A DNA stretch of 9,092 nt from Nitrosarchaeum sp. (GTDB lineage Archaea; Thermoproteota; Nitrososphaeria; Nitrososphaerales; Nitrosopumilaceae). A model generated the notes under the pieces. The model worked only from the letters and a program-made list of their open reading frames with translations. It did no database searches and was not told the origin of the DNA. The stretch lies in the NCBI GenBank assembly GCA_016234975.1, contig JACRND010000099.1, forward strand, positions 1 to 9,092, in the 5' to 3' direction. Both the position numbers and the translations under genes were made by a program. Below are positions 5,056 to 9,092 of this stretch, piece by piece. Each line of letters starts with the position of its first letter. The first letter of the stretch is position 1.

Positions 5056-6213
5056 ATGCAAAAGATCATGGTTTTATTTGGATTAATTGGAGTACTAATT
5101 TTTACAACAAATTATGCATTTTCACAAGAAATGGGTCTTGCTACATTTCAAGAGACGGCACAAGTAATAATTGATAAAAGCATATCACAAAACGTCACAG
5201 CATCAATCGCTTTACAAAGTACAAACATCCAAGAAATAAAAATTCCTGCCGAATTAGAACAAAAAATTAGAGAAAACAACAGAATAACAGCAATAGTTTT
5301 GACAAACCAGAATCAGTGTATTTTGGGCGTATTTGACAAATCATGCATTATCATAAATGTTGCAAGAGATACAGCAGACACAAATGTCATAGCAATTCAA
5401 AACTCGACAAGGAAGATTGCAGATTCATTCATAGATGAATTAAATCAAACGTTTGATACTAAGGCAAAATTTCATTCCACATTTATTCAAACTAATGATG
5501 AGATGAGCAAAGCCCTTGAAACATCAGGAATAATTTCAGGTAGAGGCACAATATCTGCAGTGTATACAATGCCTATGGAAGATACAGAGTCCATGTATGA
5601 AAAAATCTCAGCAATATTACTCTCAAAAACAATTAGAGCGTCTGGTGGATTTTATGACATAGCAAAGAATCTATCCAAAGAAGAAAAATCAAAGATGACA
5701 TTTTCAATAATACCATTGGAAAATAAATCATTATTACAATTGAAATTATCAGTAGATTATCCAAATATGGCATCATCAGTTAATGAAATCAGTCCATTAG
5801 AATTTTTGAAAGCGGAGAAATTAAAAAGATCAGATTATTTTTCAACTGGAACTTACCCATTAAATTCAATATTACAAGTTGCAATATTATCTAAAGAAAC
5901 AACTAATGTATCAGATGTGAGAGGAAACATAATTGCCACTCAAGTAGTAGACGGTGAAAAAATTCCAAAAGAAATTACAAAAGAAGGGTGGGTTTTTGAT
6001 CCAGAACAAGGAAAAGTAATTCAAGGAAAATATATTTTTGGTGAAAAAACATCAATTGATAAAAATGAATTGATTTTTTCATTGGGCGGCAGTGAGTTAA
6101 TAGCACCAAAAAAAATTGAAACATATTTTGACGAATCAATCATGATTGTAATAATAATCGCAGCTGTTGCAATTGCAGTGGCAATATTTTATCTCAAAGG
6201 ATATAAAAAATAA
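5056..6213 (+). CDS. Secreted protein with C-terminal membrane anchor, unknown function
   Basis: A 385-residue protein that should lie on the outside of the cell membrane. Residues 1-23 form a signal peptide (basic MQK, hydrophobic core, AFSQ near the likely cleavage point). Residues about 361-380 are one transmembrane helix, followed by the basic tail KGYKK. The roughly 335-residue region between has mixed alpha/beta character with no repeats. Two cysteines, C88 and C97, are close enough to form a disulfide outside the cell. Several N-x-S/T sequons could be glycosylated. The type I topology (signal, ectodomain, anchor) is common in archaeal surface proteins. No enzymatic motif is recognised. 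The ATG is set by the signal peptide and a TATA-like box 28 nt upstream; an ATG at 5046 is out of frame. Its stop lies 2 bp from the stop of the convergent pdaD. Confidence 0.85.
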   Translation: MQKIMVLFGLIGVLIFTTNYAFSQEMGLATFQETAQVIIDKSISQNVTASIALQSTNIQEIKIPAELEQKIRENNRITAIVLTNQNQCILGVFDKSCIIINVARDTADTNVIAIQNSTRKIADSFIDELNQTFDTKAKFHSTFIQTNDEMSKALETSGIISGRGTISAVYTMPMEDTESMYEKISAILLSKTIRASGGFYDIAKNLSKEEKSKMTFSIIPLENKSLLQLKLSVDYPNMASSVNEISPLEFLKAEKLKRSDYFSTGTYPLNSILQVAILSKETTNVSDVRGNIIATQVVDGEKIPKEITKEGWVFDPEQGKVIQGKYIFGEKTSIDKNELIFSLGGSELIAPKKIETYFDESIMIVIIIAAVAIAVAIFYLKGYKK

Positions 6214-6215
6214 AA

Positions 6216-6767
6216 CTATACAAGTAAAACAGCTGCTGCAAAGACAGTAGTCCACTTGCCATCTTTATCGCCTTTTGCCGATTGAGTGACATTTTGTGTT
6301 TTGTATATCTGACCAGAGATCGTCCATTGTTGTCTTTTTTCGTCCCAGCTTTTATCAATATCAAACGGAATGCCAAGGGATGATGCCAGCATTTGTGCTG
6401 CAATGTCTTCAGCATAATCGCCGGACTGTTGTTCGTTTTGTCCATATGATTCGTATTCGGAAAGATAGCCGTATCGATTCGTATCTTTTGGGCGTGCAAT
6501 ACCAACTGAGGCAGAACACAGTCTATGAGCCTCATTTGTTTGGTTCTTTGAATAAATTGTAAATAAAATCTGTCCCGGTTTGATTTGCTTGAGGCCCTCA
6601 TTTCTGGAGATTAATTTTGCATTTGGTGGGAAAATACTTGAAATTAAAACAAGATTGGTACCTGCAATTCCAGCATCTCTTAAAGCATATTCAAAACTCG
6701 TCAATCGGTCTTCATGAACGCCTCTACCTTTTGTGAGGAATAATTTTTTGGCAACTAAATCTAGCAA
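6216..6767 (-). CDS. pdaD: Pyruvoyl-dependent arginine decarboxylase
   Basis: Converts arginine to agmatine, the first step of archaeal polyamine synthesis. The 183-residue proenzyme self-cleaves at a serine pair, turning the second serine into the pyruvoyl cofactor. The expected site is in LVLISSIFPP: S43-S44, with cleavage between them by analogy to the PdaD family. The region FEYALRDAGIAGTNLV before it, and the later GIARPKDTNRYGYLSEYE, match the family core. Length is close to the typical 155-185. The start is a TTG (6765-6767): the frame upstream has a stop within eight codons and no ATG or GTG, and no methionine occurs before the core. A TATAAATA box about 30 nt upstream makes the mRNA nearly leaderless. 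Convergent with the gene ending at 6213. Confidence 0.93.
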   Translation of the reverse strand: MLDLVAKKLFLTKGRGVHEDRLTSFEYALRDAGIAGTNLVLISSIFPPNAKLISRNEGLKQIKPGQILFTIYSKNQTNEAHRLCSASVGIARPKDTNRYGYLSEYESYGQNEQQSGDYAEDIAAQMLASSLGIPFDIDKSWDEKRQQWTISGQIYKTQNVTQSAKGDKDGKWTTVFAAAVLLV

Positions 6768-6792
6768 TTCTTTCTTGATGAAACGGTTTTAT

Positions 6793-6800
6793 TATTTATA
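6793..6800 (-). promoter_or_regulatory. TATA box for pdaD
   Basis: TATAAATA on the minus strand is the cleanest TATA element in the window. It is centred about 30 nt before the TTG start, which predicts initiation within a few nucleotides of the start codon. Confidence 0.6.
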
Positions 6801-6939
6801 CTTTGATTGAAAAACATCAACAGGTTATTTTCAAAAAAAATGCGATCTCCGTACCGTATTCTGTGTAGCATATCAAAATATCTTTTTTATCACATCATTT
6901 TTGTCAATCATAATCTTGGACATTATTTTTGAAAGACAG

Positions 6940-7014
6940 ATGATGTTTAGAAAAAACAGAAAAAAGGTTCTTGGTACAATGATGGATCAAAACATACTTG
7001 CAATTATCAAGTAG
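6940..7014 (+). CDS. Doubtful 24-residue ORF
   Basis: An ATG-initiated frame (MMFRKNRKKVLG..., ending in LAIIK) lies in the gap between pdaD and the CPBP gene. It has a basic N-terminal half and a short hydrophobic end. There is no Shine-Dalgarno and no convincing TATA box at the right distance. It is listed only because the 363-bp gap 6768-7130 has no established gene; chance is the more likely explanation. The remainder of the gap holds the two divergent promoters and two palindromes. Confidence 0.12.
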   Translation: MMFRKNRKKVLGTMMDQNILAIIK

Positions 7015-7044
7015 AATCAACTTGAAAATGGGGCATTGTCATTG

Positions 7045-7056
7045 ATCATGCATGAT
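7045..7056. repeat. 12-bp perfect palindrome upstream of CPBP gene
   Basis: ATCATGCATGAT is fully self-complementary. Its centre is 35 bp before the centre of a second palindrome (7081-7090) and about 58 bp upstream of the TATA-like box. It is a candidate binding site for a dimeric regulator. Confidence 0.4.
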
Positions 7057-7080
7057 ATTAGGATTTTGGGCATTAGGTTA

Positions 7081-7090
7081 ACTGATCAGT
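7081..7090. repeat. 10-bp perfect palindrome just upstream of the CPBP promoter
   Basis: ACTGATCAGT is fully self-complementary and ends about 12 bp before the TATA-like box of the gene at 7131. In archaea an activator or a repressor commonly binds at this place. Confidence 0.4.
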
Positions 7091-7102
7091 AATGAGTTAG
7101 AT

Positions 7103-7113
7103 TTTTTTATAAT
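7103..7113 (+). promoter_or_regulatory. TATA-like box for CPBP gene
   Basis: TTTTTTATAAT is centred about 23-25 nt before the ATG at 7131, consistent with a leaderless transcript. No Shine-Dalgarno is seen. Confidence 0.45.
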
Positions 7114-7130
7114 GTATAGTAGTATAGATT

Positions 7131-7679
7131 ATGTTAGAAGAGTTTTTTCAATCGAATGTTTTCTTGATTGGATATTATATTCTAACAGTGGGGGCATCAT
7201 TTCTCCTCATTAAAGAAACCAAAAAGAGAATTAGTGATCTAAAAATAGGAATTAATTCAATAAAATATGCACCCATACCGTTTGGAATTTTATTTGTATA
7301 TGTTGTTTTTGCACATGATTTTGTTGAAACAATACCGATTCTAAATTGGAGTTGGCTTGGATACAACATTGCTTTTGGTCCATTTGCAGATCAGGGATTT
7401 TGGGGCATAGTTCCTTTCATTCCGTTATTGGTGTACATGTTTATTCACATTAACTATGTTGAAGAATTGTATTTTAGAAAATCAAAAAAGATGGTAGTAG
7501 TGTGGGCATTTATCCATATTGCAATGGGGGTAAAAGTACACATGGCAATATTGTTGTTGCCGATAGGATTTGTGTTCAAATACATTTATGATAAAAAAGG
7601 AATCAATCACTCATATGCAATGCATTTTGCAACAAACATACTAGTTGTCATTGCGCTTTTTCTTTCTTTTTTCATTTGA
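7131..7679 (+). CDS. CPBP-family intramembrane protease-like protein
   Basis: A 182-residue integral membrane protein with the motifs of the CPBP (Abi, CAAX-protease and bacteriocin-processing) family of intramembrane glutamic proteases. Motif 1 EExxxR is E111-E112...R116 in NYVEELYFRK. Motif 2 is normally FxxxH; here it is W125-AFI-H129. Motif 3 HxxxN is H165-FAT-N169. About six hydrophobic segments are visible, near 10-28, 48-62, 92-106, 120-132, 137-153 and 168-182. It is shorter than most family members and is essentially the catalytic core. The substrate is unknown; relatives process prenylated proteins, peptides or membrane-bound regulators. The ATG has a TATA-like box about 24 nt upstream, and two palindromes lie further up. 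Its last 39 bp overlap the convergent gene ending at 7641. Confidence 0.75.
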   Translation: MLEEFFQSNVFLIGYYILTVGASFLLIKETKKRISDLKIGINSIKYAPIPFGILFVYVVFAHDFVETIPILNWSWLGYNIAFGPFADQGFWGIVPFIPLLVYMFIHINYVEELYFRKSKKMVVVWAFIHIAMGVKVHMAILLLPIGFVFKYIYDKKGINHSYAMHFATNILVVIALFLSFFI

Positions 7680-7877
7680 TTCTGGCTTTTGTGTTAGAAA
7701 GATCCAGCCAAAAAATCCACCCAGAGATAAATTGATGGCACCCATAAACGTGATTAACAGTATCGCTTGAGGAGCTTGATATGGTGCAACATACAGACCG
7801 ACAATAATTCCAAGAATGCCGGTTCCAAAAAACATCATCATCATAATTTTAAGTCGTAGTGGTTTGACGTATTTCAT
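7641..7877 (-). CDS. Small two-helix membrane protein
   Basis: A 78-residue protein. A short basic N-terminus (MKYVKPLRLK) is followed by helices at about 10-30 and 38-61, then a strongly basic tail (EKRKKKRNDN). The glycine-rich second helix, GAINLSLGGFFGWIF, suggests helix packing. No family is recognised. A TATA-like box (7901-7910) lies about 29 nt before the ATG, and the hydrophobic pattern spans the whole region outside the overlap, which supports a real gene rather than a shadow. Its last 12 codons and stop lie antisense to the end of the CPBP gene. Antisense overlap could allow mutual interference between the two transcripts; a functional link to the protease is only a guess. Confidence 0.65.
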   Translation of the reverse strand: MKYVKPLRLKIMMMMFFGTGILGIIVGLYVAPYQAPQAILLITFMGAINLSLGGFFGWIFLTQKPESNEKRKKKRNDN

Positions 7878-7900
7878 AGATGATTAGCAACAGTTTCACA

Positions 7901-7910
7901 GTATTATAAT
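7901..7910 (-). promoter_or_regulatory. TATA-like box for the two-helix membrane protein
   Basis: ATTATAATAC on the minus strand is centred about 29 nt before the ATG at 7877, fitting leaderless initiation. Confidence 0.45.
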
Positions 7911-8025
7911 CTGATGGGCAGACACATCAAATACGAGAAAATATATTTTTGAAAATCAGATAACCCAAAAAACAAAATTCCAAGACATACGTAAAGTTTT
8001 ATTTCAAATACTTATCGGGTAACAC

Positions 8026-8031
8026 TTTAAA
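8026..8031 (+). promoter_or_regulatory. TATA-like box for tRNA-Thr
   Basis: TTTAAA, within the palindrome CTTTAAAG, is centred about 30 bp before the mature tRNA 5' end. This predicts initiation a few nucleotides upstream of it. The rest of 7911-8025 shows nothing notable. Confidence 0.4.
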
Positions 8032-8057
8032 GTTACAAAATTTTTATTGGATTTTGT

Positions 8058-8132
8058 GCCAATATAGCTCAGCCTGGTTAGAGCATCAGATTTGTAATCT
8101 GAGGGTCATGGGTTCGGATCCCATTATTGGCT
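8058..8132 (+). tRNA. tRNA-Thr (anticodon UGU)
   Basis: The full cloverleaf is visible. The acceptor GCCAATA (8058-8064) pairs with TATTGGC (8125-8131), and the D stem is GCTC/GAGC. The anticodon stem TCAGA/TCTGA encloses the loop TTTGTAA with anticodon TGT at 8093-8095. The T stem ATGGG/CCCAT encloses TTCGGAT. The discriminator is T, and the G1-C72 and C2-G71 pairs agree with archaeal threonine identity. CCA is not encoded. No intron is present. Confidence 0.96.
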
Positions 8133-8147
8133 CTTTTAATTTTATAA
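8133..8147 (+). terminator. T-rich terminator after tRNA-Thr
   Basis: The tRNA is followed at once by CTTTTAATTTT, two T4 runs, the usual signal for archaeal tRNA transcript ends. Confidence 0.45.
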
Positions 8148-8195
8148 AAATAACTTCGAAAGAGTAAGAAAAAACGACGTTAAGCGTATTTCAGC

Positions 8196-8354
8196 CTAAT
8201 ATCTTCCTCTATTTTCAAATCTTGGTTTTCTATGTTTTGGTAAACATTCTTTGCAGAAAACATCTCTACCTTCAATTGGTTGAAAAGGTACCTGTGATTC
8301 TTTTCCGCAATCAGAACATGTACATGGGTACATTTTACGTTCGTCTTCTGACAT
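8196..8354 (-). CDS. Small zinc-ribbon protein, CxxC-x17-CxxC
   Basis: A 52-residue protein whose four zinc ligands are C13-S-D-C16 and C34-K-E-C37, exactly 17 residues between the pairs. The core reads CGKESQVPFQPIEGRDVFC, matching the CxxC-x17-CxxC zinc-ribbon family in which VPF.P..GR.V.C is conserved. An extra cysteine, C11, precedes the first pair. The C-terminus is basic and arginine-rich (HRKPRFENRGRY), suggesting nucleic-acid contact. Members are widespread in bacteria and archaea, but their biochemical role is not established as far as I know. The ATG at 8354 has a TATA-like box about 26 nt upstream on the minus strand (8376-8384). It is divergent from the DsbA-type gene, sharing a 99-bp promoter region. 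Confidence 0.9.
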   Translation of the reverse strand: MSEDERKMYPCTCSDCGKESQVPFQPIEGRDVFCKECLPKHRKPRFENRGRY

Positions 8355-8375
8355 TATTTTGGATAATTATGATGG

Positions 8376-8384
8376 AATATAAGA
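8376..8384 (-). promoter_or_regulatory. TATA-like box for the zinc-ribbon gene
   Basis: CTTATATTC on the minus strand is centred about 26 nt before the ATG at 8354. It shares the short divergent region with the DsbA-type gene, whose own TATA candidates are AATAAGTA (8424-8431, better spaced) and TTATAAT (8433-8439, rather close to its ATG). Confidence 0.4.
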
Positions 8385-8453
8385 ACTGTGAGAAATAAAA
8401 CAAGGTAAAATTTGGCAATACGAATAAGTATGTTATAATTCAAACAAGCCCAG

Positions 8454-9092
8454 ATGGACTCTGACGAAATAAAATCAAAGCGGAGTGAAACTAGTAGTGA
8501 AAAAATTCCAGTCAAAAAATCAGTGTTCAGTGTTTTAGTGATTTCAGTTATAGCAGTTAGTTTGATAGCTGCATTTTTTGCAGGTTCATACGTCAGCTTA
8601 AAATCAGATCAAGTGACAAAATCAGAATTAAACGAAGCAGTTGCAAAAATAGAATCAAAGATTTTGAAAAGTCAGCAGGTATCTAAACAACCGGATGTAC
8701 AACCAATTAGCGTATCATTAGATGACGATCCGATAAGAGGGGATCAAAATGCAGCAATTACTATTGTAGAGTTTTCTGATTTTCAGTGTCCGTTTTGTGC
8801 TCGATTTCAGATTCAGACACTTCCATTAATTTTAGAACAATATGTAGAAACAGGAAAAGTGAAATTTGTATACAGAGACTTTCCAATACAGAACAGTCAT
8901 CCCAATGCAATGTCAGCTGCGGTAGCATCAGAATGTGCACATGAACAAGGTAAGTATTGGGAATATCATGATACGTTATTTGAAAATCAAGGAGTTTGGA
9001 ATAAAGCAGAAGTTACATCTGCAATTGCAGTCTTTAAAGAATTTGCAACGAAATTAGATCTGAATCAAGATCAATTCAATTCTTGTCTTGAT
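8454..9092 (+). CDS. Membrane-anchored DsbA-type thioredoxin-fold protein (partial)
   Basis: Extracytoplasmic thiol-disulfide oxidoreductase, cut by the window end after 213 codons. Residues 1-22 are a polar cytoplasmic tail ending in KK. Residues 24-44 are a single transmembrane anchor, and 50-80 a charged linker. The DsbA-like domain begins near residue 85. Its active site is C112-P-F-C115 in EFSDFQCPFCARF, typical of the DsbA/DSBA-like thioredoxin group. Further family features follow: VYRDFPIQNSHPNAMSAA and the helical insertion with a cysteine in SECAHEQGKYWEYH. Members oxidise or isomerise disulfides in exported proteins; thaumarchaea carry several paralogues. The cis-proline loop, about 50 residues further on, lies outside the window. 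No Shine-Dalgarno is present. Candidate clients are secreted proteins with paired cysteines such as the one at 5056-6213. Confidence 0.93.
   Translation, partial: MDSDEIKSKRSETSSEKIPVKKSVFSVLVISVIAVSLIAAFFAGSYVSLKSDQVTKSELNEAVAKIESKILKSQQVSKQPDVQPISVSLDDDPIRGDQNAAITIVEFSDFQCPFCARFQIQTLPLILEQYVETGKVKFVYRDFPIQNSHPNAMSAAVASECAHEQGKYWEYHDTLFENQGVWNKAEVTSAIAVFKEFATKLDLNQDQFNSCLD

Noticed and set aside
6194..6601. 135-codon minus-strand ORF overlapping pdaD in another frame
   Set aside because: The pdaD frame has the conserved serine cleavage site and family core. This frame has none and runs into the end of the opposite gene.
1..9092. Mobile elements, CRISPR arrays, attachment sites next to tRNA-Thr
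   Set aside because: No transposase, integrase, spaced repeats or duplicate of the tRNA 3' end was seen.

Overview
The window looks like part of an ammonia-oxidising thaumarchaeon (Nitrososphaerota), most likely Nitrosopumilus-like. It is AT-rich. It carries archaeal gene types: a TrmB-family regulator, a pyruvoyl-dependent arginine decarboxylase and very small zinc-ribbon proteins. It also has a tRNA-Thr with an archaeal-type U discriminator, and many start codons lie about 25-30 nt downstream of TATA-like boxes with no Shine-Dalgarno, as expected for leaderless archaeal mRNAs. The lineage is inferred from this gene content and style, not from a marker gene.

Layout. Positions 39-848 (minus) encode a TrmB-type regulator with a clear Shine-Dalgarno. 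A gene-poor stretch follows, then a 43-residue treble-clef-like zinc protein (1216-1347, plus) and a family I inorganic pyrophosphatase (1507-2046, plus). The 383-bp gap to 2430 holds a terminator-like structure, a possible 25-residue ORF on the minus strand and a nested inverted repeat. Positions 2430-4203 hold an M3B oligoendopeptidase (PepF type) split by a +1 frameshift near 3717. Next come a strong GC-rich hairpin (4229-4269), a five-helix membrane protein of unknown function (4330-4905, minus) and a divergent secreted, C-terminally anchored protein (5056-6213, plus). The latter meets the arginine decarboxylase gene pdaD (6216-6767, minus, TTG start) tail to tail with a 2-bp gap.

After another gene-poor stretch with two perfect palindromes comes a compact CPBP-type intramembrane protease (7131-7679, plus). 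It overlaps, tail to tail, a 78-residue two-helix membrane protein (7641-7877, minus). Then follow tRNA-Thr(UGU) (8058-8132), a 52-residue CxxC-x17-CxxC zinc ribbon (8196-8354, minus), and a membrane-anchored DsbA-type thioredoxin-fold protein (8454-9092, plus) that runs off the window.

The genes are mostly monocistronic, alternate in strand and have their own promoters. They read as a mix of housekeeping functions (phosphate recycling, polyamine synthesis, peptide turnover, extracytoplasmic thiol chemistry) and lineage-specific membrane or small zinc proteins rather than one pathway. I see no insertion sequence, CRISPR array or phage gene, and no convincing multi-gene novel system. The items most worth checking are the pepF frameshift, the two structured intergenic elements, the small ORFs and the palindromes upstream of the CPBP gene.
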